Below are positions 26,522 to 34,574 of a DNA stretch of 64,000 nt, in pieces; position 1 is the first letter of the stretch, and each line of letters begins with the position of its first letter. Source of the stretch: DAINPP01 sp963667315 (GTDB lineage: Bacteria; Thermotogota; Thermotogae; MWEM01); contig OY763325.1 in the NCBI GenBank assembly GCA_963667315.1, positions 2,604,001 to 2,668,000 of the forward strand, in the 5' to 3' direction. The notes beneath the pieces are model-generated. The model did not search any database and was not told where the DNA came from. It saw only the letters and a list, made by a program, of their open reading frames with translations. A program made the translations under genes and the position numbers.

Positions 26522-28255
26522 ATGATTGGAGTTGACTATTATCCCGAACATTGGGATAAAGATCTGGTGTCATTACCACAGATGGAAAAAGATCTTAAAA
26601 TAATGAAAGAAAATGGAATAGAGTTGATCAGAGTCGGAGAATTTGCCTGGTATATACTTGAAAGTACGGAAGGAGACTATGATTTCCGATTCCTTGACAG
26701 GATTTTTGAAGAATCTCAAAAACTGGGAATTCAAGTCATGCTTGGAACCCCTTCTGCAACCCCTCCGGCGTGGTTGATCCGAAAACATCCTGAAATCCTT
26801 CAGAATGATGAAAACGGACAGATCCGCAATTTTGGCAGCAGAAGGCATTATTGCTACAACAGCCACATCTACAAAGTCTATGTGGATAAACTGGTCAACA
26901 AACTCGCAGAAAGATACGGAGAGATGGATAACCTCTTCGCCTGGCAGATTGATAATGAGTTTGGTTGTGAAGATACAACCTTCTGCTATTGCAAGAAATG
27001 TGATCAATCATTCCAACGCTATCTTGAAGACAAATATGAAACCATTGATAAACTCAATGAAGACTGGGGAACTGTCTTCTGGTCTCAGCAATACAATGAA
27101 TTCTATCAGATTGAAACCCCAAAAAAAACAAATGCCCTGAGAAATCCACATCATCTCCTCGATTTCTACAGGTTCAGCACCCAATCCATCATGCGTTTTG
27201 CTCAGATGCAGAAAGATATCATCAGACGCTATTCAAAAAAGCCCATTACACATAATCTCATGAGTAACTTTCTTGAAATCGATTATAAAAAAATGGCTTC
27301 ACAATATGATTTTATCTCATTCGACAATTATTTTTTCTTCGACGAATACATGCCCTGGCATGCCGCTATGAATTTTGATCTCATGTGGTCATTGCAAAGA
27401 CAATCTTTTACAGTCGTAGAACAACAGCCCGGAAGAGTGAACTGGCAGGAGAGAAACATGTATTATCCGGCAAAATGGATGGAAAAGGTCTCAAATATCG
27501 CTATGAATCATGGTGCGGATAACATCGTCTATTTCAGATACAGAGCCGTTCCGTTTGGCTCTGAACAATATCATAACGGTATCCTGAATTATGATGGCGA
27601 TCCAAAAAACAGCAAACGTCTTGAAGTCTGCCGTAATATGAGTCAAAAACAACTCCCAAAAAGGAGCGGAAAAGCAAGAATTGCCATGTATTTTGATTAT
27701 GAAATCGCATGGATGCACATGATCAACGGCGTTTCCAAAGATTTTGACTACTTCCATGCCTTGATCGACATGTACAAACCGTTCTTTGATCAAGGTGAAT
27801 CTGTTGATTTCCTGTTCAAAGATTCTGATTTCAGTGGATATGATGCCATTATCATGCCCTATGCGATCCATGTCCCGGATGATGTCAAAGAAAAACTAAA
27901 AAAATTAGATGCAAAAGTTCTGTTTACCTGTATGTTTGATATGAAAGATGAAAGAAATCATATCCGGACGGAAAAACCGCTTGGTCTTGATACAGACGGT
28001 ATATCTTTTACGATAACAGATTTTGGCGGTATTTACCAGAAATCAATCAACGTGAACGATAAAACATTGCAGGCGGATCAATGGTTTGAAGAACACATTT
28101 TAAAAGCCGGAAATCCCATCGGCGAATACACAGAAGAGCCTTTCAAGGGAAATTCACCTGTTATCATCTCAGAAAATAAGAGAAGGATGTATGTGGGCAC
28201 CCTGTTAAATGCAGAAGGTTGGGAAGAAGTTTATAGAATCTTTAAAATAATCTAA
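26522..28255 (+). CDS. GH42 beta-galactosidase
   Basis: 577 residues with the glycoside hydrolase family 42 TIM barrel. Glu146 in WQIDNEFGC is the expected acid/base and Glu300 in VVEQQPGRVNW the nucleophile. Cys111, Cys149/155, Cys157 and Cys160 (CYCKKC) match the zinc-binding cysteines of many GH42 enzymes. A trimerisation-like domain follows (about 390-510). Many relatives have 650-690 residues; the C-terminal beta domain here is very short. No signal peptide, so it cuts galactosides in the cytoplasm after ABC uptake. SD GGGAGGAA. Last gene of the LacI operon, ended by a strong terminator. Confidence 0.94.
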   Translation: MIGVDYYPEHWDKDLVSLPQMEKDLKIMKENGIELIRVGEFAWYILESTEGDYDFRFLDRIFEESQKLGIQVMLGTPSATPPAWLIRKHPEILQNDENGQIRNFGSRRHYCYNSHIYKVYVDKLVNKLAERYGEMDNLFAWQIDNEFGCEDTTFCYCKKCDQSFQRYLEDKYETIDKLNEDWGTVFWSQQYNEFYQIETPKKTNALRNPHHLLDFYRFSTQSIMRFAQMQKDIIRRYSKKPITHNLMSNFLEIDYKKMASQYDFISFDNYFFFDEYMPWHAAMNFDLMWSLQRQSFTVVEQQPGRVNWQERNMYYPAKWMEKVSNIAMNHGADNIVYFRYRAVPFGSEQYHNGILNYDGDPKNSKRLEVCRNMSQKQLPKRSGKARIAMYFDYEIAWMHMINGVSKDFDYFHALIDMYKPFFDQGESVDFLFKDSDFSGYDAIIMPYAIHVPDDVKEKLKKLDAKVLFTCMFDMKDERNHIRTEKPLGLDTDGISFTITDFGGIYQKSINVNDKTLQADQWFEEHILKAGNPIGEYTEEPFKGNSPVIISENKRRMYVGTLLNAEGWEEVYRIFKII

Positions 28256-28270
28256 AACCAAATGAAAATC

Positions 28271-28309
28271 AAAAAAGATGCAGATTGTTTTAAGATCCGC
28301 ATCTTTTTT
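28271..28309 (+). terminator. Terminator after GH42
   Basis: AAAAAAGATGC (28271-28281) and GCATCTTTTTT (28299-28309) form an 11-bp stem ending in T6. Confidence 0.85.
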
Positions 28310-28335
28310 GCTATGCAGACTTTTTATTGTATAAT
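28308..28335 (+). promoter_or_regulatory. Probable promoter of the HD-GYP gene
   Basis: TTGCTA (28308-28313), 16-nt spacer, TATAAT (28330-28335), overlapping the tail of the preceding terminator. Confidence 0.55.
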
Positions 28336-28371
28336 TAAGAGATGCTTACAAAAAAGAATAAAGGAGAAGTG

Positions 28372-30441
28372 ATGAAAAAAATTGGGTTGATCGTTTTATT
28401 GATAATCATATATTTTTCCGCTGTTATTTTTTCCGAAGAGATTAAAAATATTACGATATTAAGAGAAAAATCATACTACCCCTTTGAATTTGTAGATGAA
28501 GAGGGAAATCCGGACGGCATCTTTTATGATATTTGGTCATTGTGGTCTGAAAAAACCGGGATTCCCGTTACTTATCGCTCTCTCGATAGTTTCTCAGAAG
28601 TCCTGAAGATGGTTCATGAAGATGACCATAACGTAATAGGGCTGATCTTCCACAGTCCGGAAAGAGAAGAGATTTACGATTTCTCTATCCCGTTCTATGA
28701 GATTAACACCTATCTATACTTTAATAAAAATATCTTTGGTGTCAAATCCATTAACGATTTAAAAGGATTCGATATCGGTGTCGTAAAAGACGATTATGCA
28801 CATGATTATCTCGTCAACAATCAGTTTGCAGGGAACCTTAAAACTTACAAATCAACGGAAAACCTTGTTATCGCAGCGATAAACGATGAAATTGACGTCT
28901 TCATCACCGACGGTCCGACGGCAAATTATTATCTGAAAAAACACAACGGAACGATGGTGTTTAACAGAATGGAAAAAGAATTGTTCAGAAACAGGGTATA
29001 CGCTGCTGTTACAAAAGGCAATACAGAAATGATCAAATTGATTAATAACGGTCTTTCAAAGATTTCAAAAGATGAAATAGAAAATATACTTGAAAACTGG
29101 GGAGGAACGTACAAAACAACTAAAGTCCCCTGGACTTACATCATCATCGGGTTGCTGTTTTTTCTCGTTGTTACGGTCATCACCCTCTTATGGAACATTC
29201 AACTGCAAAAAAAGGTCCGGTATATCACCCGGCAGATTTCCAATCAGAATTCTGTGCTGATCGAAAAAAACAGAAAACTTGAAAAAAAAGAACTGGAACT
29301 GGAACTGGTCAATAAAAAATTAAAAAATTCCCTGGTTGAAAAGGCTTATCTCGCCCAGGGAATGGAGAGTATCCTTACTCTGACCTCACAACTTTCAGTT
29401 GCGGCAAAGGAAAATCGTGACGATTTCCTGGAATCAACACTCAAACTACTGGTAAGCGTTATTCCAAATGCTGATTATGGGAGTATATCATTGTTTGAAG
29501 GGGATAAATGGCGTTTTATTGCGGCTATCGGTCATGATATCAACCGTTTAAAACAACTCGATCTGAAAACCTCTGAACATGTGAACATCGACAATACCAT
29601 AATAGTCGACCGGATCATAGAGCAAAACAAAGATTATTATATGCGAAAACACAACGCACTTCTCATCGATAAAGCGACCAAACCGATCTCCTCTTCCATG
29701 CTTTCCGCCATTCGAATAGGGGAAAAGAATATCGGCAGCATGATATTGGACATCGACAAACACAGTGAAAAGAAATTTTCAAAAGATGATATTAAACTGA
29801 TGAATTCATTCTCCAACGTTGTATCTGCTTTCCTTGGGATGCAACAGTACATGATATGGCAGGGAAAATTCCAAAAAGATCTGATCATCGCCATGATTCA
29901 GATACTGGAATTGCATGATCCGTATACGAAAGGACATTCTGAGAACGTTGCCGATCTCAGTGCCGCACTTGCTGAAAAACTGGGGTATTCCAAAGAGCAT
30001 ATCCAAAAAATATACTGGGCGGGTCTCGTTCATGATATCGGAAAGATTCTGATCCCAAATAACCTTCTGACGAAATCCACTAAATTGGCGGATGAAGAAT
30101 TTGATGAATTAAAGAAACATCCCATACTCGGTGCAAAGGTCCTGGAAAGCTCTTCTGAACTTAAAGAAATTGTCAAAGCCGTTAAGCATCATCATGAAAG
30201 ATGGGATGGAGCGGGATATCCGGATAAATTAAAAGGAACACATATCCCCGAAGAATCAAGGATCATTGCGATTGTAGACACCTTTGATGCCATCACAAGC
30301 GACAGACCTTATAGAAAAAGTCTGTCGTGGGAATTCGCAATCAGTGAGATTAAAAAAAATTCCGGAACACAGTTTGATCCCGAGATAGCAGCCGTATTTG
30401 TTAAATTTATCACCGAAGAATGGATCGTTCATAAAAATTAA
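28372..30441 (+). CDS. Sensor HD-GYP phosphodiesterase with periplasmic binding domain and GAF
   Basis: 689 residues from ATG 28372, which follows AAAGGAGAAGTG. Signal/anchor helix, then a SBP_bac_3-type periplasmic domain (about 25-250, KSYYPFEFVDEEGNPDGIFY), a membrane helix (about 255-277), coiled coil, GAF-like domain (about 330-490) and a C-terminal HD-GYP domain. The latter has HDIGK, HHERWDGAGYP and IVDTFDAITSDRPYR, i.e. an intact c-di-GMP phosphodiesterase site. It should lower c-di-GMP in response to an amino-acid-like ligand outside the cell. It stands alone between the sugar operon and the trp promoter. Confidence 0.93.
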   Translation: MKKIGLIVLLIIIYFSAVIFSEEIKNITILREKSYYPFEFVDEEGNPDGIFYDIWSLWSEKTGIPVTYRSLDSFSEVLKMVHEDDHNVIGLIFHSPEREEIYDFSIPFYEINTYLYFNKNIFGVKSINDLKGFDIGVVKDDYAHDYLVNNQFAGNLKTYKSTENLVIAAINDEIDVFITDGPTANYYLKKHNGTMVFNRMEKELFRNRVYAAVTKGNTEMIKLINNGLSKISKDEIENILENWGGTYKTTKVPWTYIIIGLLFFLVVTVITLLWNIQLQKKVRYITRQISNQNSVLIEKNRKLEKKELELELVNKKLKNSLVEKAYLAQGMESILTLTSQLSVAAKENRDDFLESTLKLLVSVIPNADYGSISLFEGDKWRFIAAIGHDINRLKQLDLKTSEHVNIDNTIIVDRIIEQNKDYYMRKHNALLIDKATKPISSSMLSAIRIGEKNIGSMILDIDKHSEKKFSKDDIKLMNSFSNVVSAFLGMQQYMIWQGKFQKDLIIAMIQILELHDPYTKGHSENVADLSAALAEKLGYSKEHIQKIYWAGLVHDIGKILIPNNLLTKSTKLADEEFDELKKHPILGAKVLESSSELKEIVKAVKHHHERWDGAGYPDKLKGTHIPEESRIIAIVDTFDAITSDRPYRKSLSWEFAISEIKKNSGTQFDPEIAAVFVKFITEEWIVHKN

Positions 30442-30444
30442 TAT

Positions 30445-30473
30445 TTGACAAGTGCTGTTTTTGATGTTAGAAT
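30445..30473 (+). promoter_or_regulatory. trp operon promoter
   Basis: TTGACA (30445-30450), 17-nt spacer, TAGAAT (30468-30473), placed 37 bases before the leader peptide ATG. Confidence 0.8.
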
Positions 30474-30510
30474 CGCAGCGAGTGAATAAAATTAAAAAAT
30501 GGAGAAAATA

Positions 30511-30609
30511 ATGCATTATTATTCTGTAAAAATGATTGAAAATGTCAATAAAATATGGTGGTGGCAGACAAGGGGCGTTCGACGCATAGCCTTGCGTTCT
30601 GTCATGTGA
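30511..30609 (+). CDS. trpL: trp leader peptide with three tandem Trp codons
   Basis: A 32-codon ORF, ATG 30511 with GGAGAA just upstream, stop TGA 30607-30609. It opens MHYYSVKM and carries TGG TGG TGG at 30556-30564 (residues 16-18), followed by QTRGVRR. Three consecutive Trp codons in a short ORF between the promoter and a terminator, directly before DAHP synthase and trpEGDCFBA, are the hallmark of a ribosome-stalling attenuator. An in-frame ATG 4 codons earlier lacks an SD. The two Tyr codons could add weak Tyr sensing, which is speculation. Confidence 0.85.
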   Translation: MHYYSVKMIENVNKIWWWQTRGVRRIALRSVM

Positions 30610-30665
30610 TTTCGACAAAAGGTTAAAAATCGAATGTCCGCTTAACAGGCGGACATTTTTTTTTA
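30573..30665 (+). promoter_or_regulatory. trp attenuator: antiterminator and terminator
   Basis: Terminator: AATGTCCGC (30633-30641)/GCGGACATT (30649-30657) followed by about 10 T. Antiterminator: GGGCGTTCGA (30573-30582) can pair with TCGAATGTCC (30630-30639) at all ten positions, two of them G-U, and this uses up the terminator's 5' arm. The upstream strand begins 9 bases after the last Trp codon, so a ribosome stalled on the Trp codons leaves it free, while a ribosome moving on to the stop codon covers it. A small stem ACGCA/TGCGT in between may act as pause hairpin. Confidence 0.8.
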
Positions 30666-30689
30666 CAAATTTTCGGGAGTGGGAGGAAA

Positions 30690-31544
30690 ATGAAAGAATT
30701 AAAATTGAGTGTAAAAAGAAAAGCAGAAGACAAAAAGGCGATAAAATTATCCGATATGACCATCGGTAAGGATTTCATCGTCATCGCCGGACCCTGCAGC
30801 GTTGAAAATGAAAGGCAAATGTTGGAAACAGCAAGAAAAGTAAAAGAATCGGGGGCCAAAATTCTAAGAGGCGGGGCGTTTAAACCGAGGACTTCTCCCT
30901 ATGATTTTCAGGGACTCGGTGTTGAAGGGTTGATGCTCTTAAAGAAGGCATCAATGGAAAATAATCTGCCGGTGATCACAGAAGTTCTGGATCCAAGGGA
31001 TGTGCATATCGTTGCCAATTATGCGGATATTCTTCAAATCGGCGCAAGGAATATTCAAAATTTTCCGCTTCTGAAAGAGGTTGGAAAAACAAGGAAACCC
31101 GTATTGCTAAAACGTGGGAATCAGAGTACCCTTGAAGAATTTCTATGTTCTGCCGAGTACATTCTGAGCGAAGGAAACCCAAATGTCATTTTATGCGAAA
31201 GGGGCATCAGAACCTTCGAACAGTATACGCGAAACACATTGGATCTGAGCATCATTCCGTCCGTGAGAAACGAATCCAACCTGCCGATTTTTGTAGACCC
31301 TTCTCATGCGACCGGCAGAGTCAGTCATATAGAATCCATGAGCCTTGCAGCGATTGCAGCCGGTGCAGACGGCCTGATCATTGAAGTTCATAATGATCCG
31401 GAAACGGCCCTTTCTGACGGTTCACAATCCCTCAATACCGATCAGTTTGACCGATTGATGAAAAAAATCATGAATTTTGCCTCTTTTTGTAAAAATGAAA
31501 GAGAAAACGATCAGAACGGAGGTTCTAAAAATGTCCGATGCTAA
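30690..31544 (+). CDS. aroF: 3-deoxy-7-phosphoheptulonate (DAHP) synthase, short form
   Basis: 284 residues, type I-beta DAHP synthase joining PEP and erythrose 4-phosphate, the first step of aromatic synthesis. Conserved parts: IAGPCSVEN, RGGAFKPRTSPY, QIGARNIQNF, LLKRGNQSTLEEF, DPSHATG. The Thermotoga maritima enzyme has an extra N-terminal ferredoxin-like regulatory domain that mediates Tyr/Phe inhibition; here the barrel begins almost at once, so that domain is absent. Placed first in the trp operon behind a Trp attenuator, it is probably controlled by Trp at transcription instead. SD GGGAGG. Its end overlaps the trpE start by 14 bases. Confidence 0.94.
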   Translation: MKELKLSVKRKAEDKKAIKLSDMTIGKDFIVIAGPCSVENERQMLETARKVKESGAKILRGGAFKPRTSPYDFQGLGVEGLMLLKKASMENNLPVITEVLDPRDVHIVANYADILQIGARNIQNFPLLKEVGKTRKPVLLKRGNQSTLEEFLCSAEYILSEGNPNVILCERGIRTFEQYTRNTLDLSIIPSVRNESNLPIFVDPSHATGRVSHIESMSLAAIAAGADGLIIEVHNDPETALSDGSQSLNTDQFDRLMKKIMNFASFCKNERENDQNGGSKNVRC

Positions 31545-32964
31545 TACAAAACGAATGACAGACTTTTCATTTGTAACATTACCGGCTGAATTTACCACAC
31601 CGATAGAAGTTCTTCAGAAATGTGATCCGATTGCCCTTATTGAATCAGCCTTTCCAAGTTCCGGAAAAAGCCGCTATTCCATTATCATCCTTGAAGAAGC
31701 CTTTTCACTCGCGAAAAAGAAAAGGAACTATTTCAGGATTAAAAAAGGTAAAAAAGAGGACATGACCGGCTACTCAGACTTTCTTGAACTGTTGAATCAT
31801 TATAGAAAAACTGCACCGGAAACGATTCTAAACGAGCGATACCCAATTCCGACAGGGGGACTCGGATACCTCGGATATGAATATTTTGAAGAGATTGAAG
31901 AGATCACTTTTAATAAACCCTACGAAGATCACGATTATGACGGGTATTTTGTTTTTGGGAGATCCTTTCTCATCTTTGATCATTATACAGATGAAATGAT
32001 CCTTTGCAGCGTTTCCTACAAAGATGAAACAGTTGATACCGCAGCCTGTCTGAAAAAGACCAGACAACAGCTTGAAGCAAATCTTCTGAAGGAGGAATCA
32101 GAATCCCCGGTATTCCCTCCGGAAATAGTGAACGATGATGACGGAAAACAGTTCATGGAAAATGTGAAAATTATCAAAGATGAAATCGTTGAAGGCAATC
32201 TGATTCAATGTGTCATATCCAGAACCAAACATATCCGAACAATGACAGATCCAAAAATATTTTACCGGGAACTCAGAAGGACGAATCCATCGCCCTACAT
32301 GTTTTTTCTCAAACTTGAAAAACTGACACTTTTTGGAACCTCACCGGAAATCATGGTAACCGTTAACGGCAAGAAAGCACTTCTCAGACCCATCGCCGGA
32401 ACCAGAAAAAGGGGGGAGACAATAGAAGAGGATATCGCCCTGGAAAATGAATTGCTGGGGGATGAAAAAGAACGGGCAGAACATCTGATGCTGGTTGATC
32501 TTGCCAGAAATGATCTCGGAAAGATCTCACAACCCGGTAGTGTAAAAATCAACGATTATATGACGGTAGAGCGGTATTCCAGTGTCATGCACATCGTCTC
32601 CTCGGTAGAATCACAACTGACTGAAGATCAGACGGCCTATTCAGCCATCAAAGCAACATTCACAGCCGGAACCGTAACCGGTGCTCCAAAGATTCAGGCG
32701 GTAAAAACGATTGAAAGACTTGAACGATCAAGAAGAGGACCTTATGCCGGACTGGTGGGATATTTTCGTGCAAATGGCGACTTTGACAGTTGTATCGTGA
32801 TTCGTTCAGCCATCTGCTCGGAAGGGTTGATCCGTTTACAGGCGGGTGCCGGTATCGTCTATGATTCTGATCCAGAAAAGGAGTTTGAAGAGACCGAAAA
32901 AAAACTGGAAGCACTTGTGAACATCTTTAAAAACCGGACCGGAAGCATTCCGGAAAAATGTTAA
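31531..32964 (+). CDS. trpE: Anthranilate synthase component I
   Basis: 477 residues from ATG 31531 (SD CGGAGG), overlapping the DAHP synthase end. TrpE converts chorismate to anthranilate using ammonia from TrpG. Seen: N-terminal domain with the Trp-binding-type patch, then the chorismate-binding half (RPIAGTRKRG, LLGDEKERAEHLMLVDLARNDLG, FTAGTVTGAPKIQA, GAGIVYDSDPEKE). Free Trp should feed back on it. Next comes the fused glutaminase trpGD. Confidence 0.96.
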   Translation: MSDANTKRMTDFSFVTLPAEFTTPIEVLQKCDPIALIESAFPSSGKSRYSIIILEEAFSLAKKKRNYFRIKKGKKEDMTGYSDFLELLNHYRKTAPETILNERYPIPTGGLGYLGYEYFEEIEEITFNKPYEDHDYDGYFVFGRSFLIFDHYTDEMILCSVSYKDETVDTAACLKKTRQQLEANLLKEESESPVFPPEIVNDDDGKQFMENVKIIKDEIVEGNLIQCVISRTKHIRTMTDPKIFYRELRRTNPSPYMFFLKLEKLTLFGTSPEIMVTVNGKKALLRPIAGTRKRGETIEEDIALENELLGDEKERAEHLMLVDLARNDLGKISQPGSVKINDYMTVERYSSVMHIVSSVESQLTEDQTAYSAIKATFTAGTVTGAPKIQAVKTIERLERSRRGPYAGLVGYFRANGDFDSCIVIRSAICSEGLIRLQAGAGIVYDSDPEKEFEETEKKLEALVNIFKNRTGSIPEKC

Positions 32965-32981
32965 TAGAGAGGAGAGAGAAG

Positions 32982-34574
32982 ATGGTATTACTTATCGATC
33001 ATTACGATTCATTCACATTTAACCTTTATCAGATGCTGAAGATGGAAGCGGAGGAAGTAAAAGTCGTTCGTTCTGACAAGATCACAATAAACGAGATTGA
33101 ATCCATGGATCCGACACATATTATCCTGTCACCCGGTCCCGGAAAACCGGAAGATGCCGGCTGTTTCATGGAAGTTGTCAGACAGTTCAAGAAAAAGAAA
33201 CCGATTCTCGGTATCTGTCTCGGTCATCAGGCAATCCTCTCTGAAAATGGTGCCGCCATCATCAGGGCAAAAACCGTACAGCATGGGAAAATCGACAGGA
33301 TCAATCATAACGGCAGCGGTTTATTTTCACAACTACCGGAAGATTTTCATGCCATGCGTTATCATTCACTTGTCGCTGAAGAAGAAAGCATATCGAAAGA
33401 TTTCAGAATAACAGCACATTCGGCAGATGGAGAAGTAATGGGCGTTGAACATAGAAGTTTGAATTGCGCCGGGTTACAGTTCCATCCTGAATCGGTCGGA
33501 ACACCCTTGGGTAGACAACTTCTCCGGAATTTTCTAAAACAAACGGAAAAACAGAGTGAAAAAAAATTGATGCATCAATTAATGCGTGCTTCTCTGGATT
33601 ACGAAACAGCGGTTCAGTTCATGAAAAGAATCATGGAAGGCACTATGGATGAATCAAGAATTGCAGCCGCCATGACCACCTATCATTATCGACCGGTTAC
33701 CGCTGAAGAACTTGCGGGATTTGCCTCTGTAATGCGTGAAAAAGCCTCTTTCTTTCCGAAACCTGAAAAGGGAGAGATACGGGTTGATACCTGTGGCACG
33801 GGGGGAGCCAGAAGAAAATCATTCAACGTCTCCACAACCGCTTCTTTCGTCATCGCTGCTGCCGGATTAAGTGTCGTCAAGCATGGAAATCGTGCGGTGA
33901 CATCAAAGAGCGGCAGTATGGATCTGCTGGAAAAACTTGGGATTAACATCAATCTGACACCGGCGGATTCATATCGTCTGCTAAAAAAAAGCAACCTCTC
34001 TTTCCTTTACGCCCCCCTTTATCATTCAGCCATGAAATATGCCTCTAAAACGAGGAAATCACTTGGTTTCAAGAGTTTTTTCAACTTGCTGGGCCCCCTT
34101 TCAAATCCCGCCGGCGCAACGCATCAAGTTCTTGGTGTCTTTGATGCAGGGTATCTCGAAACCATGTGTGAAGCATTAAGGATTCTCGGTGTCAAAAGAG
34201 CCTTGCTGGTGAGTTCTGAAGACGGTTGCGACGAGATCAGTATCTGTGCACCAACGACTGTCTGTGAACTGGATCATCAGAAAATTGTAAAATACACCGT
34301 TAAACCGGAAGATTTTGGTATCAGATGTGCAGAATTTTCCGAGATAGCCGGAGGTGATGTTGATCAAAATACCGCCATTACGCTTTCACTCCTTAAAGGG
34401 GAAGCGAATTCCTCAAAAGTAAATATGCTGAGCCTGAATGCGGGAGCAGCCCTTTACCTTGCCGGTAAAACAGATACGATCAAAGAGGGGTATCAAATGG
34501 CCTGTGAAGTGATCAGAAGCGGAAAGGCATTTCAAAAACTCAATGAGATCAGAGCATTGACGGGAAGACAATGA
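32982..34574 (+). CDS. trpGD: Fused anthranilate synthase component II / anthranilate phosphoribosyltransferase
   Basis: 530 residues from ATG 32982 (SD GAGGAGAG). The N-terminal 190 residues are a class I glutaminase (LIDHYDSFTFN, LSPGPGKPEDAG, the nucleophile loop LGICLGHQA, LQFHPES). The rest is TrpD with the PRPP and anthranilate sites (DTCGTGGARRKSFNVST, KHGNRAVTSKSGS, LLGPLSNPAG). The TrpG-TrpD fusion is shared with E. coli and Thermotoga. Its stop overlaps the trpCF start by 4 bases (ATGA). Confidence 0.96.
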   Translation: MVLLIDHYDSFTFNLYQMLKMEAEEVKVVRSDKITINEIESMDPTHIILSPGPGKPEDAGCFMEVVRQFKKKKPILGICLGHQAILSENGAAIIRAKTVQHGKIDRINHNGSGLFSQLPEDFHAMRYHSLVAEEESISKDFRITAHSADGEVMGVEHRSLNCAGLQFHPESVGTPLGRQLLRNFLKQTEKQSEKKLMHQLMRASLDYETAVQFMKRIMEGTMDESRIAAAMTTYHYRPVTAEELAGFASVMREKASFFPKPEKGEIRVDTCGTGGARRKSFNVSTTASFVIAAAGLSVVKHGNRAVTSKSGSMDLLEKLGININLTPADSYRLLKKSNLSFLYAPLYHSAMKYASKTRKSLGFKSFFNLLGPLSNPAGATHQVLGVFDAGYLETMCEALRILGVKRALLVSSEDGCDEISICAPTTVCELDHQKIVKYTVKPEDFGIRCAEFSEIAGGDVDQNTAITLSLLKGEANSSKVNMLSLNAGAALYLAGKTDTIKEGYQMACEVIRSGKAFQKLNEIRALTGRQ

